Positions 35,140 to 44,811 of a DNA stretch of 64,000 bases are shown piece by piece. Below the pieces are notes generated by a model. The model was not told where the DNA came from and searched no databases. It was given only the letters and a program-made list of their open reading frames with translations. The position numbers were made by a program, and so were the translations under genes. How positions within the stretch are numbered: the stretch's first letter is position 1; each line of letters begins with the position of its first letter. Location: the NCBI GenBank assembly GCA_003255065.1, contig QAOA01002976.1, positions 272,411 through 336,410 of the forward strand, given 5' to 3'. This DNA comes from Cercis canadensis. Lineage: Eukaryota > Streptophyta > Magnoliopsida > Fabales > Fabaceae.

Positions 35140-35800
35140 TAAAGAAAAAATCCTTATTGCCTTTGGAGATGGAGGAGATGGAGGAACAAATCGTGTGTGA
35201 GGAAAAGGAATAAAGGATGAGCAAAATGGATGCATAAGGAGATTGAGAGAAATATTAGAATGAAATAGATATTGAGGCACAAAATTACAACAACAAAAAA
35301 ATATAGAGAAAGATCATACCTTGTTGCCTTTGGAGATGGAGGAGATGGAAAGGAAAAGGAATAATGAAATAGCAAAATGGTTGCATAAGGAGATTGAGAG
35401 ATATATTAAAATGAAATAGATATTGTGAAACAAAATTGCAACAACAAAAACAATACAGAGAAATAACATACCTTGTTGACTTTGGAGATGGAGATGATGG
35501 AGATAATAAGGAATAATGAAAGAGCAAAACAGCTGGATCAGGAGATTTTGATATATATTAGAATGTAATAGATATTAAAAAGAAATACAGCAACCAAAAA
35601 ATTACAAGGAAAGAACATACCTTCTTGCCTTTGGAGATGGAGGAAATCGAGCGAATAATGAATACAAAGAGAGCAAAACGAACTCATGAGAATTTTGATA
35701 TAAATAATATAATGGAATAGATATTGAGGAAGATAACTATAACTTTCAAAAAAATTATTTGAAATAGCAAACCTGGGAGCTTCTTCAGATGGAGGAAAAC
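35140..35800 (-). repeat. Tandem array of exon/splice-donor units
   Basis: Units of about 148-172 bases begin near 35150, 35322, 35470, 35620 and 35780. Each carries on the minus strand CTCCATCTCCAAAGGCAACA (or a variant) followed by AG|GTATG, a consensus splice donor. Similar units stand near 33560, 33640 and 31800. Confidence 0.7.
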
Positions 35801-36145
35801 AGTTGACAAATTCGTGAGCCAATCAGGGTGAGCTTCATATGGAGTACAATATACGTAGAGGTTTATGTAGGCACAAACTCTAAACCCTAATTTTTGAATT
35901 CTCATTGACAAATCAACATTTATTGTGAGGCTAAAATTTGGGAGAGTACTTGACAATTCTAATATAAACCGAAATTCACCATTTAATAATTATGATGCTT
36001 ATTTTTTTAGGAAATTGTGTATATGTTATTTGATTTAATATTGTAATTGTAATAGTATTAAATGTGAATATTTATGAATCCTAATAATGGCTGGGAGTGC
36101 CACGTGGCATTTTGTGGAGCATTTGAATATTCCTTTTAAAATTTA

Positions 36146-37090
36146 CTAGTATTATTCCTGTGCCGATGCGTGGCCCCAAGCAACAGGATGTAGGATGAAA
36201 TTTATGTGATCATAGAAGCATAAATTATATAAATCTATGTGATCTAATATACCAATTATGAATTTCATATTTTCAACCATATAAGCAATACATTAAAAGT
36301 ATAAATTATGAATCCATAGAAAATTTAAAAGTGCATTAAACTAATGCAAAATGAGATAATACTCAATTACATATGGCGTATGATTTGGACTGAAATTATC
36401 AGTGTTTTCATCTAAGTCTATACGAACTTGTACTGATCCTCGAATTACAACAATGGTATAATTATAATGTCTATAATTAAATCTTTAGATTTTATATGTG
36501 CATTTATGGACATAATATGTTTCAATTTATCTCATACATTTTTGAGTGATTTTATGGAACATCTCTTTGAAGACAACATTTGTGGTGCTTGTTGTGGAAC
36601 TCCCCTTTGTGTCGATCGCCAAAACTTTGAAGCCGCTCCTTGTTCGAAGGTCCCCTTTGTGTCGATCGCCAAAACTTTGAAGCCGCTCCTTGTTCGAAGC
36701 CTTGAAAAAGTCACATAAAGTTGTCTATGGCTGAAGACTGATTTTGGTTTATATAACCCAACATGCAATAGGGATTGACCTTGACTCTTATTTATTGATA
36801 TGTCAAAGCAAACATGCAGGGAAAATTGTCTTCTCTATAGTTTAAAAGACATCTTTTTATTAGAGGATGTCAGGTTCATCCTTGGAATAAACACCTTTTC
36901 TCCTATGTTAATACTAGAAATAACGTTTTCCTCATCACATATCTCCCAAGTTGGGTGATTATTAATCTCGTTCTATTCCACAATCCATTCTGCTGATCTA
37001 TGTTCCTTAATAACATGACAAGTATGCCCAGCTTCAATGCTAACCTGTGTTTTGGGAGGTTGGATGTGGTGATATCATTTAGGAATTATT
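36146..37090 (-). mobile_element. Helitron remnant with Pif1-like helicase C-terminus
   Basis: On the minus strand, 37080-36530 encodes the last part of the Helitron Rep/helicase: NLPKHRLALKLGILVMLLRN, IDQQNGLWNRTRLIITQLGR, then in shifted frames GEKVFIPRMNL, KRRQFSLHVCF, INKSQGQSL and VGLYKPKSVFSHRQLYVTFS. These are the late SF1 helicase motifs typical of plant Helitrons. Further down the minus strand, a GC-rich imperfect hairpin (36157-36175) is followed by CTAG (36149-36146) and T, as expected for a Helitron 3' end. At least two frameshifts or stops make it inactive, and the Rep part is absent. Confidence 0.8.
36601..36700. repeat. 50-bp tandem duplication inside the helicase remnant
   Basis: TCCCCTTTGTGTCGATCGCC and following bases repeat with period 50 (36601-36650 and 36651-36700), almost without difference. 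Confidence 0.9.
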
Positions 37091-37100
37091 AATTTGTGAT

Positions 37101-37330
37101 AAAATTATACCCGCACCGATGTGCGGGCCCCAGCTACAGGATAGGGAATGCAATTTATATAATTATAGAAATATAAATCATATATATCTATGTGATATAA
37201 TATACCAATTATGAATTTCATATTTGGAACCATAGATGCAATACATTCAAAGCATCAATCATAAATCCATAGTACATTTGAAAGAGTACATTCAAACTAT
37301 ATACAAAAATAATTCTTTCCTATTCATTAT
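37101..37330 (-). repeat. Helitron-like 3' terminal segment (copy c) with perfect hairpin
   Basis: CCCGCAC-CGAT-GTGCGGG at 37110-37127 is a perfect 7-bp stem. The bases after it (to about 37300) match 23405-23600 and 36150-36330. It lies directly next to the upstream edge of the helicase remnant, so one Helitron has landed in or beside another. Confidence 0.6.
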
Positions 37331-37944
37331 TGACATATTTTGGTTAAAATTAAAATTTATCAGATTCTTTTATTATGTATACAATGGCATGCATTTAGTT
37401 CTAATTTTAGTCTAGGTTCATCCTTGACAAAGTTGATTTTTTACATATACAGATCTGATGCCAATTAACTTTTAATTTGATTTGTATATTGAGATTATTC
37501 CATTGATTTTGTTTCCTATTTAATCACTTGATTATGCCACACATTCATATTCTTATTTTGTTTCCTACTTAAGTTAAACCTAGATTTTGCCATCTAATCT
37601 CTCCTTGAACCTTGATTTTTCAGCATGCATTCAAAGATGAATTTTTCAAATTAAACATGCTTTGCACCTTATTTTGAAGTGGAGTCATTACAAATAAAAT
37701 GATAGTTTAGACAAAGTTGTCAAACAAAGTTAATTTTATTCCTTTTTAAGGAGTTTTATTGCATATACACGTGCTCACCATTATATATAACCACTTTTAA
37801 TTCACAAACACCCATGATTTTATATTTCAATTAGCTAATAAAATAACAAAAATTGGAACCAATAAATTATTTTAATTATTATATGGAATCAAAAAAAATT
37901 CAAGATCCGCCAATAACAGATAGGACTAACATAATTTTATCACT

Positions 37945-38160
37945 CTATAACTCAGCATGATATGAAGATCGAATGTCCTTGTCCGAGATGTCTTCATAAT
38001 CTTCGTTCCTATAGATAATGAATTTGAGAATCTTCCCACCATCATATTCAAATAAGATTGCATGTCGCTCATCTAGGTGATTATCTTTTAGAAATTTTGG
38101 CATTCCATCTACGAATATATAAGTAACACAAACCAACAGCGGAGTACATATAACTTTCAC
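37945..38160 (-). pseudogene. Possible B3-domain gene fragment
   Basis: A 71-codon frame contains MPKFLKDNHLDERHAILFEY then DGGKILKFIIYRNEDYEDIS. This resembles the C-terminal half of a REM-type B3 DNA-binding domain (W/F-x2-F-x-KDN-x-L ... FEYDG). The upstream half is not visible in frame. It lies just upstream of a Helitron-like end, a usual place for captured gene pieces. The match is by eye only. Confidence 0.3.
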
Positions 38161-38732
38161 CTTTCAGTACTTCTTTGTCAATGTGTTCTTTAAAAACCAT
38201 ATACCTTCTTTATTTCCCATGTGGGTGGCTCCAAAGCATCCAGAATACACTAATAAAATGCATGACAGATTCATAATCATATTATCAATGCATATAAAGG
38301 ATTTACAAAAACAAAATATACGAATATTACACTCACCATTGTTTGGTTGAAAAGTAGTTAGTTTGTGACATGCACAACAAAAGAAGGACCATTGGTCATC
38401 ACACCAGCTGCAAACTTGTAAGATTCAGATCATTCATCTAAAAGGCGGGGTTCATCTAATAATAATGGGAGACACTCCCTTGGAAGGTGCACCCTATTGC
38501 ATTGCCTCCTTGTACAAATCATCTTTACAATATATGAGATATGAATAACCTTTTGAAAGAATAAAGTGAGCTTAATGTTTCTAGCCAAATTTTGGGATAT
38601 AAAATGGAATATAAAAGAAACCGAAATAGAGAAAACATCAATGACATTTTGCCTCAATAGAAAGTGTTGTTAACGTCTTTGTATAATTTCTAAATTTAAA
38701 AACATATAACATTAGTAGTAACCGAAAATAAG
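38161..38732. other. AT-rich stretch, unknown
   Basis: A minus-strand frame near 38430-38530 (HLPRECLPLL) is not enough to name a gene. Ends at the LTR boundary. Confidence 0.3.
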
Positions 38733-39332
38733 TGTGGACACTATATTTCATCCAGTAAAGTTTTATTCTTATTATCAAAAATAAAAATAAAAATGACACA
38801 TGAAAATAAAAGCATGTGCAACAGTTTTTTTAAACATGGCATTGGAGTTAGAAACATGGGTGAAAAGGAAAGAAGTGGAGAGAGAAATGTGTGGGTGGTT
38901 GAGAGAAAAAAGGAAACATGACAAAAGAGTTAGAAACGTGAAAGGTAGGGCTGCAACAATACAAGAGGGGTAGAACGAAAAAAGAAATAGAGAGGATAGA
39001 CTTGAGAGCAAGAGCAGAATAAAGAGCATAGAGAGAGAGTGTGAGAACTCTAGAGAAAAAAATATACAAAGTAAATCACAAAGAGAAGATAGAGAGAAAG
39101 GAAACTCTGAAAATTTGAAAAGTATAGCAATACTCACAGAGTTAACCAAATAACAACACTCACATAAACATCCAGTTCAGCAAAAGAGAAAAACCCCAAG
39201 TTAGAGAGAGAAGCCCCCTTTTAGAAAGAGAATCCAAAAGGCACCCCCCATGTATCAACATTATCTCATCACTTTTTTTTATGCTATATTTTTCATTTCT
39301 TTGTTGATTTTGCACTACACAGAGAACACATC

Positions 39333-39382
<50 letters not shown>

Positions 39383-40064
39383 AGAAAAATCACTTGCCTT
39401 CTCCAAAATTAATTCCGAAGCAAGGAGGGGTGGCGCAACCGGTGGTGGTGGCTCCACCACATTCCCATTCCTTTTTTCTTAGACAAATAGAGGCAAGAGA
39501 TTATTAAGGCAGGGGTACCAAAGACATAGAAAGAGAGAGAGACACACATTTTCTAGAGAGAGAAATGGAGAAATAGAAGAATTAGAAGGGATTCTACCTG
39601 TGAGATACTAGATTGAAGAGATGGAGGAAAGGTTAGCAAAGCTTGGCTTTGTTCTGGGTTTTGGGATGAAGGGAGAGAGGGTGAGAATCCCATATTCGGT
39701 GTCTTGCTGCTCTTTGCCTTTTTATTTTTATTTTCATTCTCGGTGGTGTGAGTTTCTTTCTCTTCTATTTTTCACGATTTTTGTTTCCTTTGACTTGTAT
39801 AGTTCTTTATTTATGCTTCTTTATTTTGTTGGACTGATTGTTATTTCAGCATGGGCTTTTGGGTTTTTATTTCATTGATCCATTTGTGACTACTTCGTTA
39901 TCTGAAGCTTGCGTTGGTCCATTTTAGTCTTTATTTTGCTTGGGATATTTCGTTTTGGGTTGGGTCTATCCTTTTATTTTAGTTTGGGTTAGAGTGTTTG
40001 GCTTTTTTGGACTTATGTGTTTGCTGGATTAGGCCCACGAATTGGGCTAGCAGCCCAGCTTGTG

Positions 40065-40107
<43 letters not shown>

Positions 40108-41350
40108 TCTTAGCTTTTTATTCTAGTGTTATTTAAATTGGGCCTAGTATTAATGTTAGTCTTTTGATGAAAGACCCATTAATAATGTGTAGATTAGTTA
40201 TTAATTCATTTGATGCATTCATGCGTTTTATGTTTTTGGTTATTAATTCATTTTTTTAATTAAATTCATTTGGGCTTGTTGTTAGGGTTTTTGATTGGTT
40301 TAGTTATGGTACTTTATTTGTTTATTTATTTTATTTTTCATTTGTTTAAATAGTTTAATTGAAATAAAATTAGGAGTAAATTCATTTGCATAGCTTGTTG
40401 GTTATATCCTTTTGTTTTACATTTACCCCTTTTTTTAGAAGTTAGGTCTTCGGATTTTTGAATTATTCCTTTTCTTTCTCTATTTATTGTTTGTTAATAT
40501 GCTAATAATTTTTTTTTGTGAGCATGAGAGCATGAGACGAGAAGAAATGAAAAAGCCAATAAGAGAAAGTTTAGTCATGATGTATTTGCTTTTTTTTTTT
40601 TTAAACTAGTATCATATATTATGTATTTTACATTCATTAGTTTAATTTGTGCGAATAGTATCCATAGGCCCCTTACTTGTCAAGAGAGGGATAGGGGTGA
40701 CTTACCCCCTTAGAGGTGATTCTCCTATCTACCCGAGGTAAGAATAAACGTCATTTTGGGAACCGAGAAGCGTGAGAACAAAGTGGAAGAATTAGAACGC
40801 GATTAGATTCATGCATAGCATAATTATAAATTATTTGCAATTTGTTTTGATTACATGTTTATTTATTTAGTTATCTTTATGATTAAAGCAAAAAAAAAAA
40901 AAAATTGAATCTCTTTTAATTTCGGTTTCGAAAAAAAATAAAAATTTCTTTTGAATCATTTTGCGAACTACGGGACTTTAATCCTTAATTAGGGTACGTC
41001 GGTATTCGAGGGTGACGAATCAAGTCCTATTTTGAATAATCACCTATTTTTTTTGTTTTTATTTAGGGATAAAATAAAAACAATTTGACCATAATTTAAT
41101 TTGCATGATTAATTTCGGGTAACTGTATTTTAGACGGGTACTGTGGGGTGCCTAACATCTTTCCCATACATAAATTGACTCTCGGACCCCCTTTGGTTCA
41201 TAGACCTATATTTGAAAATTAAAGGGGTTTTCCAATTGTTTCCCAAATTTTTACTACAATTAGTGCTGACTCCAGAGTTTTCATTTCAAAAACTAAATCT
41301 ATTTTTATTTAGTCATTCGCATTATAACGACATTTGGGTACGTTATGACA
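38733..41350 (+). repeat. Long LTR of a Tat/Ogre-like element (5' LTR, plus strand)
   Basis: About 2.6 kb from TGTGGACACTATATTTCATC to CGTTATGACA, followed at once by a PBS. The reverse complement of the same LTR is at 44812-47126. It contains (AT)n microsatellites at 39336-39376 and 40069-40105 and a GA-rich part at 38870-39120. The 3' third (40660-41350) is well conserved between the two copies. Confidence 0.75.
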
Positions 41351-41354
41351 ATTT

Positions 41355-41371
41355 TGCGACTCTACTGGGGA
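41355..41371 (+). promoter_or_regulatory. Primer binding site of the Ogre-like element
   Basis: TGCGACTCTACTGGGGA starts a few bases after the LTR. It resembles the TGGCGACTCxGCTGGGGA sequence usual in Tat/Ogre elements. Confidence 0.7.
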
Positions 41372-41461
41372 CAAGTCAAGCCTAAGAAGTTAGTTGTGCA
41401 AAATAAATGTGGCATTTTTGTATTTTCTTTATCCCATTGTTCATTTAGTTTATATTCTTTA

Positions 41462-41656
41462 GACTAAAACATTATTTTCGTCCCTCACTTTATAGGGTCT
41501 TGTCAATTTCGTCCCTCACTGCAATATTTTCTCAATTAAATCTTTCACTTATGAAATTCGCTTCAATAAAATCCTTCCGGCTAACTTCCGTTAAGTGCAC
41601 TGACGAAAATACTGATGTGGCAGTGAAAGGGTGATGTGTCCCAAGTAAAATGCCAC
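41462..41656. repeat. Pack-MULE left TIR
   Basis: Pairs with the right TIR over about 190 bases; shared words (in this orientation) include CACTTTATAGGGTCTTGTCA and GTGAAAGGGTGATGTGTCC. Confidence 0.9.
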
Positions 41657-41844
41657 GTTGGACATCCACTTCTTCCCTTTCTTTTTCTCCGTCTCTCTTC
41701 CTCTCTTCTTCTCTCTCTCTCTCTCTCTCTCTTTCTCTTCTTCTCTCACGGTTAGCAGCACCTGTGCTATTGCTACTCTCTGCTTTCTAGTTTCTAGTAG
41801 TGAGGGTCCCAAATTTTCAATCTTTTCACTGAAAACCATCAACC

Positions 41845-41949
41845 ATGTCGTCACCATTATCGAAGAAGAAGCTATTAACTCTGATGAGCTCCAACGGCGA
41901 GACATTCGAGGTGGAAAAGGCCGTGGCCATCTAATTAGAGACAGTCCAG
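41845..41949 (+). pseudogene. Captured SKP1-like first-exon fragment
   Basis: From ATG 41845 the frame reads MSSPLSKKKLLTLMSSNGET, FEVEKAVAI, stop, LETVQ. This is the N-terminus of plant SKP1/ASK proteins (xxITLKSSDGExFEVxEAVAxxSQT), the adaptor that links F-box proteins to CUL1 in SCF ubiquitin ligases. A pyrimidine-rich 5'-UTR-like tract with (CT)n at 41711-41732 precedes it. A TAA interrupts it after AVAI, where the family has Glu/Leu-Glu-Ser. Only about 35 codons are present and then the sequence changes into the LEUNIG-like piece. Confidence 0.7.
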
Positions 41950-42340
41950 GTTCAACTATATTTGCTACATCTTCCTTTGATAGAATTGAAAAAATATGGG
42001 ATGCAGCTAGAGTAAGCTTTTACTCTTCACTTTCTTCTCATCTTAAATGTCTTCTCTATATAATCCACAAATTCTATGTTGTGAAGAATAAGGATATCTT
42101 TTCATCTCTTCTCCCCTGTTCATTCTCTTTTTCTTTCCCTTGCATTTTAGTTTGTGAACACTTCACTTTCATGTTTTATGATAGCCAAACAAATCCTTGT
42201 TCAACCTTACTGGGCATGCTGAACAAGTAATGTCATTGGACTTCCACCAAAGAAAGGCAAACCTCCTTTGCTCATGTGATAACAATGATATAATTCGACT
42301 TTGGAATGTGAACCACTGTGTTTGCATGCATGTCACTAGA
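41950..42340 (+). pseudogene. Captured LEUNIG-like WD40 fragment (two exons and intron)
   Basis: Exon 1 ends at 42011 and reads IFATSSFDRIEKIWDAAR. After an intron with GT-AG ends (42012-42184), exon 2 reads NLTGHAEQVMSLDFHQRKAN then LLCSCDNNDIIRLWNVNHCV. This is a WD40 repeat pair of the type ATSSFDxTVRVWDA ... GHxxxVxSLDFHPxKxDLxCSCDxDxEIRYW, which I recognise as the plant co-repressor LEUNIG/LEUNIG_HOMOLOG. The retained intron shows that the capture was from genomic DNA. The frame stays open across the junction with the SKP1-like piece in a different phase. Confidence 0.7.
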
Positions 42341-42889
42341 AATATTCCTATTCCTGCGTTGTGCCGGAAGTCTTTAAGACTTTCTTGATGCTAGGGAAGG
42401 GAGTACCTATTGAATATAATCAAGTTCAGCAGTCCAGGCGGGAGGAGTCAATCTGTAATTCCCGTGGTTCCATAGGCAGGAAGCGCATCAACAAGTTTCT
42501 AGTCCTCGGCAGTAGGGACCGAACTTCAAGCAATAGGGATCAGTGTTCAAGGCTTGGATCTATGTAATATGAATAGTTAGTTGCACACCCATCAAGCAAT
42601 TCTCACTCCAAGCAGAACTCTTCTATGGATTAGTGGGAAGGCGCAGGATAAGAGAAAATTCATCTATCTAAGTTGTTGACGAGCCAATATTGTTCATGGG
42701 CAAGCAAAGTTTCAACTCGCAATCCATTTCTACAGAACGGAGAAAGTTATGTTGGCAGGTGTTCATTTGTAGTTGCTGGTCGGGCCCATGGGGATGGAAA
42801 GAAAGATGAATAGTTCGGTTGGCCTTGGCCAGAGATGGAGACACTAGTGGGTAGGTAGAGAATACCTAGAGACAACTCTCTCTAACCCC
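42341..42889. other. Unidentified, GC-richer captured segment of the Pack-MULE
   Basis: Clearly less AT-rich than its surroundings (for example GGCGGGAGGAGTCAA, CCCCCGGGGG), as expected for exon-derived DNA. An open frame 42361-42567 has no motif that I recognise. Confidence 0.5.
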
Positions 42890-43213
42890 CGGGGGAAGCT
42901 CGATGCGGGTGTTGTTGATAGCTTGAGGTGAAGAGTAAAGGATTATTGGTTCCCAACCTTGGCGTGTTATTTTTAATTCCCCAGAATGATCCAAAGTTAG
43001 AATCACTGAAGACTTATTGGAGATGGGTTTGTTTGGCTTGGCAATCCATATCCCAGAAATACCATCTTCATGTATCGCCAAGCAAGTGAAGCCAGTGTTA
43101 GAAGGCAGACTAAATTCCATAACATATCTTCCGAAAGCAAGTTCAAAAAACTTCTCCATATTGTGCATGCACTGCTCAAAGTGTAATCCAGGACCCAACA
43201 TTCCTATACCCAA
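42890..43213 (-). pseudogene. Captured G-type (bulb-type) lectin receptor kinase fragment
   Basis: The minus-strand frame reads FFELAFGRYVMEFSLPSN, then GIWIAKPNKPISNKSSVILT then LDHSGELKITRQGWEPIILY then SSPQAINNT. This fits the first lectin domain of S-locus/G-type lectin receptor kinases (ELGFF ... LGIWY ... VWVANRxxPIxxxSGVLTxDxxGxLxI). Trp and Ile-Trp positions are kept, but no kinase domain is present. Assignment by pattern only. Confidence 0.5.
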
Positions 43214-43780
43214 TAAAAATCTAGCACCAAAATGTAATTGGGAATAAAAACAACGAAAAAATACTCATTTTTCTGCTTTTAGATAAACCCCAACTATAGT
43301 CAATGATATTCAAATGAGTTTTTTCTTTTTTCCAGATTAAGAGGTTTATATCTACAACTACCAACCAATTGGATTACAAAGGCGAATCAAAGGATCTGGT
43401 GGTCTAGGGTTTTGAAAAATGGGTTTTGATGAAGGGTTTAAAAGTTGCTGTGAATCTGTTCCAGAGAAAAAAGTTATGAGACTTTGAGTTGAATAAATAA
43501 AACAACCCAATGTTGATGGTGGCAGAAATGGATCTGGTTTGAGAGTGCAATAGGTGGGGAAGAAGGGAAAAATGGTAAATGGAACAGAATGGAAGTAAGC
43601 ACAAAGGGAGATAGATTGAATCAATGCAAAGCAAATGAAACAATGGAGGAAGCGAAAATAAAGAGATGGGTGAACTAGTCTCTGAATAAATGGATGGGCA
43701 ATGAAGAAGAAAAACATTTTTTAATTATTTTAAATGAAAATGACGTCATTTTGATTGAACTATCCACATAGGCCGGGCGA
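43214..43780. other. Remaining Pack-MULE interior, unidentified
   Basis: Minus-strand open frames (43358-43717) are hydrophobic and pyrimidine-driven, without motifs. May include 5'-flanking DNA of a captured gene. Confidence 0.35.
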
Positions 43781-43972
43781 TGTGGCATTTTACTTAGGAC
43801 ACATCACCCTTTCACTACCACTTCAGCATTTTCGTCAATGCACTTAGTGGAAGTTAGATAGAGGGATTTTATTGAAGCAAATTTCATGAGGGACTTAATT
43901 AAAAAAATATTCGAATGAGGGACGAAATTGACAAGACCCTATAAAGTGAGGGACAAAAATAGTGTTTTAGTC
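43781..43972. repeat. Pack-MULE right TIR
   Basis: Reverse complement of the left TIR with moderate divergence; ends GTTTTAGTC followed by the target duplication. Confidence 0.9.
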
Positions 43973-44811
43973 TATTCTTTAAATGTTTTCATTATTTATT
44001 TTGCGTATATATTGTAATTTATTTTTGCCTTGCATTTGCAAATAATTGTAATATATTATGTGCTCTCCTTTGCAGCAGGTAGATGTAGGATGAGGCTCGC
44101 TTGCTTCTCCTGCACACATGAAACACTAACACTCATGCCTCACATAATCTCTTTGGCTCTATTCCTGAGTTACATTTAAACTTAGGGTTAAATAGGAAGT
44201 GAGCATTATCCCAAAGGGGTTGAGTATCCTTGCGATCTAAGCAATGCTCCTACTTGGATTGCAACTTTTCTTTTTAATATAGAGATGTTGTACCTTTCGT
44301 CTATTCATGTCAACGAGATAAGGTCTCCGTCATCCTGAGGAGAGGCAATTTATAATACCTTGGACTTTTAAGATGTAGCACTGACCTAATAACCATGCAC
44401 GTAATTTGACTGTACAAGCCCTCCTTTAGGTTAAACCATGGCCACTAAGTTAGAATCCTTAAGCTTAGAGGTCAGCCTTTTTAGGACAATAGGGAAAGCA
44501 TCTCTTCTCTCTTTTGTTCTCATCTCATTTTACTCGCTTTATTTCTATTTTGTAAATACACTATAAATTTCTTCTGATAAATTTGTTTATATTTATTTTT
44601 GAATTTTTCAGTGATCCATAAGAACTTGAATTGTTAATATGGCCAATCAAGATCCTATTTTTTAGAATTCTAAGACATCATGAACCTTCATAAGGGATAT
44701 GACATCTTACCAATTGAGGAGAGGGCTTATTTACCTAAGGGACGTCTTAGCACATTACTTAAGAGGATCCGAGTCAATGTCGAAGTCAATGATGTGACTG
44801 AGGTAGACCAT

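Larger units (their letters stand above)
30960..36130. repeat. Large direct duplication, long copy 30960-34140 and short copy 34207-36130
   Basis: Both copies run in the same order. They start with an AT-rich segment (ACTTTTTAGCGATAGAAATT). Then comes a segment with CATTATTC-TCTTC-ATGCTCAATTT (31489, 34805), then GAACAAACCTTGTTGTTTTA units (31705, 35055), then repeats of CTTTGGAGATGGAGGAGATGG, then ACCCTAATTTTTGAATTCTC (33880, 35884) and TAATGGCTGGGAGTGCCA (34076, 36085). The long copy contains the MAP3K exon. Likely two insertions or a tandem duplication of one non-autonomous element. Confidence 0.65.
41462..43972. mobile_element. Pack-MULE: non-autonomous Mutator-like transposon with captured gene fragments
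   Basis: 2,511 bases with terminal inverted repeats of about 190 bases (41462-41656 and 43781-43972; outer ends GACTAAAACA and GTTTTAGTC). It is flanked by a perfect 9-bp target duplication TATTCTTTA (41453-41461 and 43973-43981). Long TIRs and a 9-bp duplication are the hallmark of MULEs. No transposase is encoded. The interior holds fragments of at least three host genes in both orientations (SKP1-like and LEUNIG-like on plus, lectin-receptor-like on minus) plus a fourth unidentified GC-richer segment. This is the Pack-MULE configuration. Confidence 0.9.
41372..44811 (+). mobile_element. Ogre-like element leader and start of coding region, split by a Pack-MULE
   Basis: 41372-41461 and 43973-44640 are leader sequence. 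An ATG at 44639 (MANQDP) and, in another frame, MNLHKGYDILPIEERAYLPK and GRLSTLLKRIRVNVEVND follow, probably the broken start of gag. The element stops at 44811 where the inverted LTR begins. The remaining gag-pol of this plus-strand copy is not in the window. Confidence 0.55.

Noticed and set aside
38775..39149. Minus-strand frame of 124 codons with membrane-like composition
   Set aside because: Inside a GA-rich LTR segment; the pyrimidine strand gives Phe/Leu/Ser-rich translation.
41658..42230. 190-codon open frame across the Pack-MULE as one gene
   Set aside because: It runs out of phase with the SKP1-like piece, reads through the LEUNIG-like intron and joins unrelated pieces; not a real protein.
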